NCBI GenBank assembly: GCA_963822095.1
Contig: CAWGGS010000033.1
Span: 1 to 64,000 of the forward strand
Length of the DNA: 64,000 nt
Source: CAWGGS01 sp963822095
GTDB taxonomy: Bacteria > Desulfobacterota > Desulfobulbia > Desulfobulbales > Desulfocapsaceae
Reading direction: 5' to 3'
This document shows, piece by piece, positions 52,314 through 61,781 of the stretch. Both the position numbers and the translations under genes were made by a program. Position 1 is the first letter of the stretch, and each line of letters starts with the position of its first letter. The notes beneath the pieces are model-generated. The model was not told the DNA's origin. It did not search any database and worked only from the letters and a program-made list of their open reading frames with translations.

Positions 52314-53526
52314 GGTTCACTTCTCCTTTTTTGTTGCCAAGGCTGAGAACCCGGCAAACCAACGTGGCAATCATCAATTCTTCATCCGTACGCATGACAC
52401 GGACCGCAACCCGGCTCGTCGCTGTGGAAATCATGCCTTCATTAATCGCGTTTCGCTTCTCGTCGAGTTCGATGCCGAGAAATTCCAGCCCGGCGCATAT
52501 CCGGGCGCGGACAAGGGGGGCCTTCTCCCCGATGCCGCCTGCGAAGATCAGGGTGTCCAGGCCGGTCAAGGCTGCTGCGAATCCGCCGATCCATTTCCTT
52601 ATCTGGTAACAGAACAGGGCAATCGCATCTGCTGCCCGCCCGTCCTGCGATTCCCGGCCGAGCAGGTCTTGCATATCAGAGCTGGTCTCCGAGATGCCGA
52701 GCAGCCCGGACTGGAAATTGACCATCTCATTGAAGCCTTTGGCATCAAGTCCCTCGGTACGGGCCAGATACCACAACAGTCCGGGATCGAGGTCCCCCGA
52801 CCGGGTGCTCATCGGCACGCCGGCAGTCGGGGTAAAACCCATGCTGGTGTCCATCGGTTTGCCCTCACGCACCGCCGCAAGGCTTGCGCCATTGCCGAGA
52901 TGGGCAAGGATGATGCGGCCATGCGCCTCTTTCGTTCCAGCCAGGCGGGCGAGTTCTCCCATAAGAAACGCATACGACAATCCATGAAAGCCGTATCGCC
53001 TTACCCCCAGGGCTTCATAGCGGCGCGGGATCGGCAGCAGGCGAGCAACCCGCGGCAAGGCATGGTGAAAGGTTGTGTCAAAACAGGCCACCTGGGGCAA
53101 GTCGGGAAAACGGTGGTGAAAGGCCTCAGTCAACAGGATCTCCTCCGGCAGATGCTCGGGATCAAACGGGCTGAGCCGGTGCAACTCCTCAACCATTTCC
53201 GCAGTAATCTTCTGTGGTTGACTATACCTGGGCCCGCCATGCACCACGCGATGCCCGACTGCCGTCAGGGTATCAGCCCCCAGGTGCTTTTCGATCCAAT
53301 CCATCAGAACCCCCACAGCTATGGAGTGATCCGGCGCTGCAATCACCTCTGAAACGTTATCCTCCTGGTTTGTGCCTTTAACCCTGAGGATGGTCTCCGG
53401 TTGTCCAATCCGTTCGATTGCGCCTGACAAAATCCGGCGGAGGGAGACTCCTGCCTCAAACATCGCAAACTTGATGCTCGATGAGCCACCGTTGATTGTC
53501 AGGATTCGTGGGTAAATGAGTTCCAT
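52288..53526 (-). CDS. ackA: Acetate kinase
   Basis: With the start at 53526 the product has 412 residues. The sugar-kinase/actin fold motifs are ILTINGGSSSIKF, AVGHRVVHGG, ACFDTTFHHALP, YGFHGLSYAFL, ILAHLGNGASLAAV and TLIFAGGIGEKAP. The enzyme turns acetyl phosphate and ADP into acetate and ATP, directly using the phosphoketolase product of the next gene. The two genes overlap, as in many phosphoketolase operons. Confidence 0.95.
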   Translation of the reverse strand: MELIYPRILTINGGSSSIKFAMFEAGVSLRRILSGAIERIGQPETILRVKGTNQEDNVSEVIAAPDHSIAVGVLMDWIEKHLGADTLTAVGHRVVHGGPRYSQPQKITAEMVEELHRLSPFDPEHLPEEILLTEAFHHRFPDLPQVACFDTTFHHALPRVARLLPIPRRYEALGVRRYGFHGLSYAFLMGELARLAGTKEAHGRIILAHLGNGASLAAVREGKPMDTSMGFTPTAGVPMSTRSGDLDPGLLWYLARTEGLDAKGFNEMVNFQSGLLGISETSSDMQDLLGRESQDGRAADAIALFCYQIRKWIGGFAAALTGLDTLIFAGGIGEKAPLVRARICAGLEFLGIELDEKRNAINEGMISTATSRVAVRVMRTDEELMIATLVCRVLSLGNKKGEVNHADPNPYT

Positions 53527-53557
53527 GGGTAATCTCTTTTTTCTTTCTGATATCCGA

Positions 53558-56104
53558 TTATCGCTGCCAGAGAATCCCGGCGTTTTCCAAGGGTATCGCA
53601 ACACCTTCGAAATTCGGTATCAGTCGTACCGAATAATCCTCTGGAGGCCGGGCCGCAGATACAGCTGCACTGAATACGGTTCCGGCCGAAGCATCAACAG
53701 AAACGCGGTCACACTTCATCTGCTGTCGCACCTGTGCACCATCCTGTGTTCCCTCGGCATACAATTCTACCCGGACCGTCTCTGGGGCAAGTCCATTGAG
53801 AAAGACCTGAACCTCGTACATGTACTGCTCGCCATGCGTCTTAACCTTCACTTCGCCGAAGTGCAGCATGGTCCAGTTCTGTTCCAGCCCCGTGCTCCAA
53901 TCGACTATTTGTCTGCCTGTTGCACCGTTATCGGCGCTCCGCAAGTGGTAAGCGGCAGCGGCTGGGAGATAGTAGTTCTCGGTATATTCACGAACCGTGC
54001 GGTTTGCAGAGAAATGCGGGGTTAATTGCGCCATGCTCTCCCGCATCCGGGCCACCCAGGCAGTGGGAATCCCGCTTTCGTCCCGGGTATAGAACTCCGG
54101 GACCACCTCCTGTTCAAGCAGGTTGTAGAGCGCCTCGGCTTCGTGGGCGTCCCAGGCGGGGTCATCGCCATGCTCCCGGCCATCCCCCAATGCCCAGCCG
54201 ACCTCGGGGCTGTAGGCTTCGGCCCACCAGCCATCCAATTCCGAGAGATTGAGCCCGCCATTGACCAGCACCTTCATGCCGCTGGTCCCACACGCCTCCC
54301 AGGGGCGCCTGGGCGTGTTGATCCAGACGTCAACCCCCTGCACCAGCTGCGCCGATAACAACATGTCATAGTCGCTCAGGAAAACGACGCGGGTTCGAAT
54401 TTCCGGCCGGCGGTTAAACTGTATCCATTCCTGAATCAGGGCCTGCCCCGCCCGGTCTTCCGGGTGGGCCTTACCGGCGATGATCAGCTGCACCGGCCGC
54501 TCGGGATTGGTGAGTATTCGAACCAGTCGTTCCGGGTCGTGCAGCAGCAGGTTCGGCCGCTTGTAGGTGGCAAAACGGCGGGCAAATCCCAGCGTCAAGG
54601 CCCCCGGATCAAAGAGATGACTTGCCCTGTGGTTCATGTCCTGCGACACGACGGAGAGGGCCAGTTGCCGGGACAATCGCTCGCGGGCATAGTCAACAAG
54701 AGACCTGCTGGCTGCAAGACGAAATTGCCAGAGCGTGGCATCGGAGACATGACGAATGTCCTGTTCCACGGTTTGCATCGTCCCCAGCCAGCGTTCTTTC
54801 CCGCAGGCCTCCGTCCAGAGATGGTCGGCCGGGGCCGAATCCCAGGTCGGCACATGGACGCCGTTGGTCACATGTCCGACAGGCACTTCATCCGCCGGCC
54901 ACCGAGGGAAAAGAGGCTCGAAGAGGTGCCGACTGACTTTCCCGTGCAAATGGCTCACGCCATTTACCGCTCCACTGCCGCGAATTGCCAGATACGCCAT
55001 ATTGAAGCTTTCCGACTCATCATTCGAGTTCTGTCGACCGAGGGCCAGCAGGTCATGCAGGGGTATGCCGAGTTTCTGCTTCGCATACCCGCCGAGATAG
55101 TGTTCCATCAAGGCAGGATCAAAACGGTCAAAGCCTGCAGCCACCGCCGTGTGGGTGGTGAAGAGGTTGCCAGCTCGAGTGGCGGTGAGCGCGACGTCGA
55201 AGGGCTGGTCGGCCTCCTGCATGAAAGCACAGGCTCGTTCCAGGATGGCAAAGGCCGCGTGCCCTTCATTGAGATGACAGACCTCCGGCTTGATACCCAG
55301 TGCCCCAAGCAGTCGCCAGCCACCGATTCCGAGAAGCAGTTCCTGCTCCAGGCGCAGCTCAGGACCGCCACCATACAGCTCACTGGTAATTCCGCGATGA
55401 GCGGGGTAATTTGCCGCGTCATTGCTGTCCAGCAGGTAGAGCTTTATCCTGCCGACCTGAACCTGCCAGGCGCGCAGCCAGACCGAATACCCCGGCAAGG
55501 CAATTTCCAGCCGCAGCCATTCCCCGTCCGCCCGACGAAGAGGCGTGATCGGCAGCTGGCCGGGGTCGTTATAGGGATAGAGGGCGTGCTGCGCCCCGTC
55601 CTTGCCGATCACCTGGCGGAAATAGCCCTGCTGGTACAGAAGGCCCACGCCGACCACCGGCACGCCCAGGTCACTTGCGGCTTTGAGCTGATCCCCTGCT
55701 ACATTGCCAAGTCCGCCCGAGTAGATGGGCAGGGCCTCGCTCAACATAAATTCCAGGCTGAAATAGGCAGCACAGGTCAGCGGGCTCTGGTTATGATGCT
55801 GCTGAAACCAGGCAAGGGCCTTAATCTCCTCCCGTCTAGTCCTGACCAGGTCATCGACGTTTTTGCGAAAATCAGAATCGGCCAACACCTGTTCGATCCG
55901 GTCGCGTGAGACCGTCTGCAGGACACCCCAGGGGTTATGGGTGAATTCCCAGAGTCTTGGATCAAGCTGCCGCCACACCTCGTCGGTGGCGTGATTCCAC
56001 GACCAGCGCATATCCAGTGCCAGCTCGGCCAGGGAGTCGAACCCGTCGATTTCCGTGGGAAGGAGATTGTATAAAGGATGACTGACACGTGTCTGTTCGC
56101 TCAT
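53558..56104 (-). CDS. glgP: Alpha-glucan (glycogen/maltodextrin) phosphorylase
   Basis: The start at 56104 overlaps the pgm stop (ATGA) and gives 848 residues; the longer frame to 56359 is inside pgm. The N-terminal DUF3417 part reads LAELALDMRWSWNHATDEVW. The GT35 parts are AAYFSLEFMLSEALPIYSGGLG, HLNEGHAAFAILE, FARRFATYKRPNLLL and the PLP-lysine region EACGTSGMKVLVNGGLNLS. It releases glucose-1-P from alpha-glucan with phosphate, without spending ATP. The next gene upstream (pgm) turns this into glucose-6-P. Confidence 0.94.
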   Translation of the reverse strand: MSEQTRVSHPLYNLLPTEIDGFDSLAELALDMRWSWNHATDEVWRQLDPRLWEFTHNPWGVLQTVSRDRIEQVLADSDFRKNVDDLVRTRREEIKALAWFQQHHNQSPLTCAAYFSLEFMLSEALPIYSGGLGNVAGDQLKAASDLGVPVVGVGLLYQQGYFRQVIGKDGAQHALYPYNDPGQLPITPLRRADGEWLRLEIALPGYSVWLRAWQVQVGRIKLYLLDSNDAANYPAHRGITSELYGGGPELRLEQELLLGIGGWRLLGALGIKPEVCHLNEGHAAFAILERACAFMQEADQPFDVALTATRAGNLFTTHTAVAAGFDRFDPALMEHYLGGYAKQKLGIPLHDLLALGRQNSNDESESFNMAYLAIRGSGAVNGVSHLHGKVSRHLFEPLFPRWPADEVPVGHVTNGVHVPTWDSAPADHLWTEACGKERWLGTMQTVEQDIRHVSDATLWQFRLAASRSLVDYARERLSRQLALSVVSQDMNHRASHLFDPGALTLGFARRFATYKRPNLLLHDPERLVRILTNPERPVQLIIAGKAHPEDRAGQALIQEWIQFNRRPEIRTRVVFLSDYDMLLSAQLVQGVDVWINTPRRPWEACGTSGMKVLVNGGLNLSELDGWWAEAYSPEVGWALGDGREHGDDPAWDAHEAEALYNLLEQEVVPEFYTRDESGIPTAWVARMRESMAQLTPHFSANRTVREYTENYYLPAAAAYHLRSADNGATGRQIVDWSTGLEQNWTMLHFGEVKVKTHGEQYMYEVQVFLNGLAPETVRVELYAEGTQDGAQVRQQMKCDRVSVDASAGTVFSAAVSAARPPEDYSVRLIPNFEGVAIPLENAGILWQR

Positions 56105-57771
56105 GGGTTCTCCTTCGGGTCCTGCGGGGGCGAAGCCAGCGCCTCGCCGACGATTGTCTGTGCTTCCTCCAGAATGCGGCCCAGATGATCGGCCCCCCGG
56201 AAGCTCTCGGCATAAATCTTGTAGATATCCTCGGTCCCTGACGGACGAGCCGCAAACCATCCGTTCTCGGTTATCACCTTCAACCCACCGATGGATGCGT
56301 CGTTCCCCGGCGCCTTGGTCAGGACAGTTTGGATTTTTTCGCCTGCCAGCTCGCTGCATTTGACCTGGCTGGGCGAAAGTTTCGCCAGCAGCTCCTTTTG
56401 CTCGACGGTGGCCGGGGCCTCAACCCGTTCATACTGCGGCTCGCCGAACTCCTGGGTGAGTTTCTGGTATATTTCGCCCGGATCGCGGTCCATTCGCGCC
56501 ATGATCTCCGCCGCCAGCAAAGCCGGGACGATGCCGTCTTTGTCCGTCGTCCAGACGCTACCGTCCAGTCGGGCACAGGAGACTCCCGCACTCTCTTCGC
56601 CACCGAAGGCAAGCGTCCCGTCCAACAGGCCGTCAACGAACCACTTGAAACCGACCGGAACCTCGTAAAGCTTCCGGCCAAGGCCGGCGGTGATCCGGTC
56701 GATCATCCGGCTGCTGACCACCGTCTTGCCGACCGCCGCATCCTTGTGCCATTGCGGCCGGTGCTGGAAGAGATAGGAGATAGCCACACACAGGTAATGG
56801 TTGGGAGGCAGCAATCCTGCACTCCGGGTGACAATCCCGTGCCGGTCATGGTCGGTGTCGCAGGCAAGGCAAAGATCAAATCGGTCCTTCATGTCTATCA
56901 AGCGCTGCATTGCATAGGGCGAGGAGGGGTCCATACGGATTTGGCCGTCCCAATCCACCGTCATGAAACCAAAGGTCGGGTCGACCTCCCCATTGACAAC
57001 TGTGAGGTTTAACCCGTAGCGCTCGGCAATCATCCCCCAGTAGTGGACCCCGGCACCTCCCAGCGGATCGACCCCCATGGTGATCTTGCCGCTGCCGATG
57101 GCATCCATGTCAAGCACTCCGGCAAGGTCTGTAATATAAGTATTGAGATAGTCATAGCAATGCGTCGTGGGAGCGTGCAGGGCCTTCTCGCAGGAAATCC
57201 GTTTCATATCCTTGAGACCGTTTTCGAGAAACTCATTGGCCTTGGCCTCGATCCAGGAGGTGACGGCAGACCCCGCTGGCCCGCCGTGAGGGGGATTGTA
57301 TTTGATCCCGCCGTCATGGGGCGGATTGTGGGACGGGGTGATGATAATGCCGTCGGCAAGCCCGGTCCTGCGCCCGCGATTGTAGGTGAGAATCGCATGG
57401 GAAACAGCAGGGGTCGGGGTATACCCATCACCTTCTGCGATCATGACCTCCACACTGTTTGCCGCCAGCACCTCCAGCACTCCGGCATGCGCCGGCACGG
57501 ATAGGGCATGCGTGTCCATGCCGAGAAAAAGCGGGCCATCGATCAACTGCTGCGTACGATACTGACAGATGGCCTGACTGATGGCGAGGATATGCCGTTC
57601 ATTAAACGCCTTGTCAAAGGCGCAACCACGGTGTCCCGAGGTGCCGAAGGCAACCCGTTGTTCCGCAACCGCTGGATCGGGCTTCATTGTATAGTAGGCC
57701 GTGACCAGTTCGGGCACACGGACCAACATCGATGGTTTGGCAGGTAATCCTGCATACTGACTTATTTTCAT
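56101..57771 (-). CDS. pgm: Phosphoglucomutase (alpha-D-glucose phosphate-specific)
   Basis: The protein has 556 residues. The phosphoserine loop is GTSGHRG (~43-49, Ser45), the metal loop CDTDHDRHG (~300), the sugar loop GGEESAGVS and the phosphate loop ARPSGTEDIYKIYAESF. The enzyme changes glucose-1-P into glucose-6-P and back. It is directly coupled to the phosphorylase gene by a 4-bp overlap, so the two form the glycogen-use step. Confidence 0.95.
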   Translation of the reverse strand: MKISQYAGLPAKPSMLVRVPELVTAYYTMKPDPAVAEQRVAFGTSGHRGCAFDKAFNERHILAISQAICQYRTQQLIDGPLFLGMDTHALSVPAHAGVLEVLAANSVEVMIAEGDGYTPTPAVSHAILTYNRGRRTGLADGIIITPSHNPPHDGGIKYNPPHGGPAGSAVTSWIEAKANEFLENGLKDMKRISCEKALHAPTTHCYDYLNTYITDLAGVLDMDAIGSGKITMGVDPLGGAGVHYWGMIAERYGLNLTVVNGEVDPTFGFMTVDWDGQIRMDPSSPYAMQRLIDMKDRFDLCLACDTDHDRHGIVTRSAGLLPPNHYLCVAISYLFQHRPQWHKDAAVGKTVVSSRMIDRITAGLGRKLYEVPVGFKWFVDGLLDGTLAFGGEESAGVSCARLDGSVWTTDKDGIVPALLAAEIMARMDRDPGEIYQKLTQEFGEPQYERVEAPATVEQKELLAKLSPSQVKCSELAGEKIQTVLTKAPGNDASIGGLKVITENGWFAARPSGTEDIYKIYAESFRGADHLGRILEEAQTIVGEALASPPQDPKENP

Positions 57772-57861
57772 GGCTGTCTCGTTACTGTTACCTTTATTGC
57801 AGGATCCGATACCCTAGAGTTCGTTCAAGTCGGCAAATTCCAACAAGCACCGGTTGATATG

Positions 57862-58704
57862 TTATGTCGAAGCCTCAACCGACTGTTGATCAACACCGGC
57901 GAGCTTGGTTGGTCTGGCTGCAATTCTCACGATGGTCATGTTATTAAACACCATCTTGACACCTGGAACGTCAATCACACGTTTGGAGGCCAGGTGTTTT
58001 TCCTCCCAACTCCCGGCTTTGCCCTCCAGCTTGACCACGCCATCCCTGGTCTCGACAGTGATGCCCAGAGTTCTGGTCGAACAATGATACTGTAAGGCTG
58101 TCCTGACCAGGGCAGAGATGGACGCATCATCAATCGGTTCGCCTGTGGTGTCGCCTTCCTGCCTCATCATTTTCTCGGCCACTTTCAATGGAGCAGATGC
58201 CACTTTCATCTCATTTTTTACTTTTTTCACCCCTTCCACATCCTTGGCATACTCGGTAATCAAATTCTTTTGGAAAGTGCTTGCAGCCTTACCGCGTAGG
58301 ATGACGGTGCCATTTTTCACAACAACCTCAGTTTCGGCGGCATTCACATTCTGATGGAATAAAAGTGTCGCCTTAACTTGGGTCATGAGCAACACATCCG
58401 CATTTGTAAAAGGAACCTCTCCAGGTTCTTCCAGTTTACTCTGCACACGGGTAACTCCGGGCAGGCTTGCTATTGTCTCCCGGGCCAGCAATGTATGTAC
58501 TTCATCAGAAACAGTCCCGGTCAAGAGGGCGACACCGCCTTTATACCATATTGTAATGTCATCACCCTTGAGATAGGTTTTGAATACATACGATTGTCTG
58601 GCAGACGCTTCGATATCCATCCTGGATTCGAAGCGAGGTGCATTAAGAGAAAACCAAGAAGTCACATTTTTCACCAGTTCCAAACGATATGATGTTTTTC
58701 TCAT
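57862..58704 (-). CDS. BON-domain protein, paralogue without signal peptide
   Basis: The protein has 280 residues and SD AAGGAG. It matches the 27252-28037 protein along most of its length (YLKGDDITI, GKAASTFQKNLITEYAKDVEGVKK against the equivalent parts), with three BON domains. Its N terminus (KTSYRLELVKNVTSWFSLNA) lacks the hydrophobic core of the paralogue's signal peptide, so export is doubtful. It may act inside the cell or be a decaying copy. It lies upstream of pgm on the same strand. Confidence 0.82.
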   Translation of the reverse strand: MRKTSYRLELVKNVTSWFSLNAPRFESRMDIEASARQSYVFKTYLKGDDITIWYKGGVALLTGTVSDEVHTLLARETIASLPGVTRVQSKLEEPGEVPFTNADVLLMTQVKATLLFHQNVNAAETEVVVKNGTVILRGKAASTFQKNLITEYAKDVEGVKKVKNEMKVASAPLKVAEKMMRQEGDTTGEPIDDASISALVRTALQYHCSTRTLGITVETRDGVVKLEGKAGSWEEKHLASKRVIDVPGVKMVFNNMTIVRIAARPTKLAGVDQQSVEAST

Positions 58705-58900
58705 GACCTTTTTCTCCTTTTATTGAGAGACACTTTCCCGTCAGCCATCGGCAACCATCGTTTTTACCCGGATTTTTCCGCTTCTCTTCGCTTTAGAGAG
58801 AGCAGCGTCCGCGTTCTCCACACCTTCCCGGAGTGTTGCTGGATCCCTTCATGACGCGGATTCACCTCAAGTGTTGTGTAAAAAGGCAATCTTTGGTCTT

Positions 58901-59107
58901 TTAGTTATCAGATTTTTCGACTGCCTTCATATTTGCATTCAAGGCAGTCACCACCTTTTTCTTTTTCGCTGTTTTATCTGAGGCGAATTCCTGTGCCGAC
59001 TGTTCTGTCTCCTGCTTTGCCAGCTTGTTTCTATCTTTCTGCCTTAGTTTTTTGCTGATTTGCTTTTGACTCTTTTCCTTGTTTTTTTTGCCGCCCTTGT
59101 CTCCCAT
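58901..59107 (-). CDS. Small Lys-rich hypothetical protein
   Basis: With the start at 59107 (AAAAGGAGC upstream) the product has 68 residues, about a third of them Lys or Arg in the first half (GGKKNKEKSQKQISKKLRQK), followed by a helical half. It has no membrane part. Its charge suggests nucleic-acid or ribosome binding, but I know no family. It lies between the oleate hydratase and BON genes. Confidence 0.65.
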   Translation of the reverse strand: MGDKGGKKNKEKSQKQISKKLRQKDRNKLAKQETEQSAQEFASDKTAKKKKVVTALNANMKAVEKSDN

Positions 59108-59193
59108 GGTCCTGCTCCTTTTATTAATTTCGTTTTTTTTTAGCCGGGCTCCTTCCCTGACAGGTGCTGATGTCCCGATGCACATTCCCACTA

Positions 59194-60765
59194 TCATTTG
59201 AATGCCTTCATTAAGGCATCAAACTGAACTTGGAGTGACTTGGAATGCTGTGTTACAGGCGGGATCTTGCGATCAATATGAAGCAGTTTGTAAACCGCCA
59301 TCTGGGCTGCCCGTATCGAATATTCCACCGTAAAGACCACATCATCAGCAATTTCGACAAACTGACTGACAAAGGCGAGGTTCCTGCATCCCTCCGGTAC
59401 CGGCAGCGGTCGATCACCCCGTGTACGAGGCATGAACATGCTGGTGATATAGGGCATTCTGCAAGGAATGCAGATGGCCGAGGCAACGGTCTCCCTGTCA
59501 AATCGCAGATGCCCACAGAGTTCAGTGAGAATTTCCGAACCGGTACAATCGGCCATCGGTTTGGCGACAAAATCACCAATTCGGTCCGGAAACAGCGCGT
59601 ATCCCCAGAATACTTGAACATCATCCGGTTGGTTGGCAAAGTGAGGCTGATGAGCCAGCACAATGGACATCAACCAATTCGAGTCTTTGAACGTTACCAG
59701 ACCGCCGGTTCCCGGTTCATTGCCGCTGAATTCATACATCCTGTCAAAGAACGCGGTATCCTTCAGGGTAACGGTGAACGACTCCCAGCATGACTGGGCG
59801 ATACAGCTGTTAAAGATCCCGGGCTTGCCGAAGTTTGAATGGTTCTTCGCCAGCTTTTCCCAGAGCGACCAACCGCCACTCTGCGCCTTGGTCAACTTTT
59901 CAGGCGGACTCGTCATCGAACCCAGGCTGGAGGCCTCGGTCATGGAGCCGTTTTGCATGAACACCAGGTCTCCGTCTTTAACGGCCAGTTCTTCGCTGGC
60001 GCCGTGCCGCAGACAATGGATGCCGGTGATGCTGAACAAACCCGCTTCGTACGTGTGATCAAAGTGGGTCACCGTGCAGTCGGTGACCATATGGACACCC
60101 TGGCTTTTGAGCCAGGCCTGCAGGGGAAGAACCATGGAGTCGTACTGGTTATAGATGGTTCGTTTGACGCCTGCCAGCGTTTCGATACGGGAAAACTCGA
60201 GCATGAACCGGAGCAGGTAGCGCTTGAGTTCAACAGCGCTGTGCCAAGGCTGGAAGGCAAAGGTGGTAGACCACAAATACCAGAATTCAGTCTCGAAGAA
60301 CCCGGGTGAAAGCCAGTCAGTGATGCAGCTTGATGCCAGCGTCTCTTCGTCGGTCTGGCTGAGTTTCAACAGTTCCGAACGGTCATGCATCGAAAATCCC
60401 ATGGACGTCACCGGGACCTTCGCACGCCTGCGATCAACAAGCCGTGCCATTGAATGAGAATGGTGTTTCTCGTTAAATTCCACGGTCTCATCGAATACGG
60501 TTTTGTCGGCGCTGATTAAAGAGGGTATCGATTTGAAAAGATCCCAGGTACATTCATAGTTGTCGGTGGTCAACATGCGCCCACCGCGCAACGTGTAGCC
60601 CCGATCGGGGTCGCCGGCTCCGTCCAGGCTGCCGCCCATGTCAGACGCCGCTTCAAGGATGAAAATATTGTCCCCTGGCAACTTGCCGTCACGGATCATG
60701 AAAGCGGCGGCAGCAAGGGATCCAATCCCACCACCAACGAGATAGGCTTTTGACTTAGTATTCAT
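59194..60765 (-). CDS. Oleate hydratase family flavoprotein (MCRA-like)
   Basis: With the start at 60765 the product has 523 residues. The FAD-binding part AYLVGGGIGSLAAAAFMIRDG and LEAASDMGGSLDGAGDP, then GYTLRGGRMLTTDNYECTWDL, are hallmarks of the myosin-cross-reactive antigen family. The C-terminal part has the PYITSMFMPRTRGDRP segment. Oleate hydratases add water to the double bond of unsaturated fatty acids, a membrane-stress detoxification. It follows the YSC84 gene on the same strand. Confidence 0.9.
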   Translation of the reverse strand: MNTKSKAYLVGGGIGSLAAAAFMIRDGKLPGDNIFILEAASDMGGSLDGAGDPDRGYTLRGGRMLTTDNYECTWDLFKSIPSLISADKTVFDETVEFNEKHHSHSMARLVDRRRAKVPVTSMGFSMHDRSELLKLSQTDEETLASSCITDWLSPGFFETEFWYLWSTTFAFQPWHSAVELKRYLLRFMLEFSRIETLAGVKRTIYNQYDSMVLPLQAWLKSQGVHMVTDCTVTHFDHTYEAGLFSITGIHCLRHGASEELAVKDGDLVFMQNGSMTEASSLGSMTSPPEKLTKAQSGGWSLWEKLAKNHSNFGKPGIFNSCIAQSCWESFTVTLKDTAFFDRMYEFSGNEPGTGGLVTFKDSNWLMSIVLAHQPHFANQPDDVQVFWGYALFPDRIGDFVAKPMADCTGSEILTELCGHLRFDRETVASAICIPCRMPYITSMFMPRTRGDRPLPVPEGCRNLAFVSQFVEIADDVVFTVEYSIRAAQMAVYKLLHIDRKIPPVTQHSKSLQVQFDALMKAFK

Positions 60766-60825
60766 AGTGCCGTTATCCTCTATACATAAGAATGTGATAA
60801 GAAATCCAGTGGTGAAACCCAAAAG

Positions 60826-60916
60826 GGTTCATCCCAATGAAACGTACTTCGGGAAAGCTGAAAGGAACAAACCGGCAGAGGGCATCGCTTTCGGACGCTC
60901 CTCTGGGGGCCTCAGC
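60826..60916 (-). repeat. MITE-like element, copy E (fragment)
   Basis: Only the terminal ~90 bp remain: GGTTCATCCCAATGAAACGT, then GAAAGGAACAAACCGGCAGAG and GCTTTCGGACGC, as in copy B. It ends right at the end of the YSC84 gene (stop at 60922). Confidence 0.68.
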
Positions 60917-60921
60917 AGATA

Positions 60922-61497
60922 TTACAGACGTTCAAAGGTAAACTTCTGGCCCCCGACGGAAACTCCGGCCATGAGACCTCCCGTCGTGTGCACAAAGGGT
61001 GCTGAGCCGTTGACATAGTCATTTTCGGCCTGGACACCGCTCTTCGAGCCGGCGCTGGCACCGGCATTGGTACCTGCAGTACCAGCCTGGGCCTGGACTC
61101 CTGTGGTTACGGCAACCGCCTGGGCATTGGCGCCGAATTCGAAATTCCCGCTGGTAAATTCATTGTAGGCTCTCTTATCTTTGAAGAAGATGATTTCGCT
61201 GTAGACTTCGCCGCCTATCTGAAACCCGATAGATCCTGCAATAACAGATGTTTTTCCCGTTACTGTTCCTCCACGATAGACCTGCCCCGTACCATAGGAT
61301 CCGCCGATTACATATCCGGCCTTACCGATGGCTGGAAAGACTGCATAGCCATATGAATGCTTAAAGAATTTTGCCGTGGCTGGTGAATCGCGAAACACCT
61401 TGATAGTGCTCGAATAGTTCTCGCCTTTTACGGCGAAGGCAACTGTCGATATCCCAAATAGTAAAGCAGCAATTAATAGGAACGGTACCTTTTTCAT
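60922..61497 (-). CDS. YSC84/SYLF-domain lipid-binding protein
   Basis: With the start at 61497 (GGGAG upstream) the product has 191 residues and a signal peptide (VPFLLIAALLFGISTVAFA). The SYLF domain shows SYGYAVFPAIGKAGYVIGGSYG, VYRGGTVTGKTSVIAGSIGFQIGGEVYSEIIFF and the end GGLMAGVSVGGQKFTFE. SYLF proteins bind phosphoinositide-like lipids in eukaryotes; in bacteria they are periplasmic and of unknown role. It is preceded by a sigma-54 candidate and may lead the long island transcript. Confidence 0.87.
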   Translation of the reverse strand: MKKVPFLLIAALLFGISTVAFAVKGENYSSTIKVFRDSPATAKFFKHSYGYAVFPAIGKAGYVIGGSYGTGQVYRGGTVTGKTSVIAGSIGFQIGGEVYSEIIFFKDKRAYNEFTSGNFEFGANAQAVAVTTGVQAQAGTAGTNAGASAGSKSGVQAENDYVNGSAPFVHTTGGLMAGVSVGGQKFTFERL

Positions 61498-61724
61498 TTC
61501 TGTACTCCCTTTGATGTTATGTTTTGATTTTCTTATCAGTTCAGGTGGCGTCAGGTTCGAAGTTTTTGGCAGTGAACGAGAGTAGACTATATACACTGTC
61601 AAAAGACTGAAGATGATGGTGCCGCATGAACTGACCGTTGGTGAACACTGCGTGAATTTGGTAATAAATGAGTTTTCTCAGATTGTGTTGGATCTCTTGA
61701 ACTCTACCCAAATTGACACAGTGT

Positions 61725-61749
61725 TCATGAGAAATCCGGGCTAACCCCG
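61725..61749. repeat. Half copy of the yqjD-leader palindrome
   Basis: The sequence TCATGAGAAATCCGGGCT followed by AACCCCG is the same as in the yqjD leader (41113-41137 on the other strand). Here only one arm is present. Confidence 0.7.
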
Positions 61750-61781
61750 ATAAAAGGGATACGTACCTTCACGAAAATCTT

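Noticed and set aside
54464..55909. A long open frame (481 codons) on the plus strand opposite glgP
   Set aside because: It is antisense to well-supported glgP coding sequence, shows no family motifs and follows from codon bias of the real gene.
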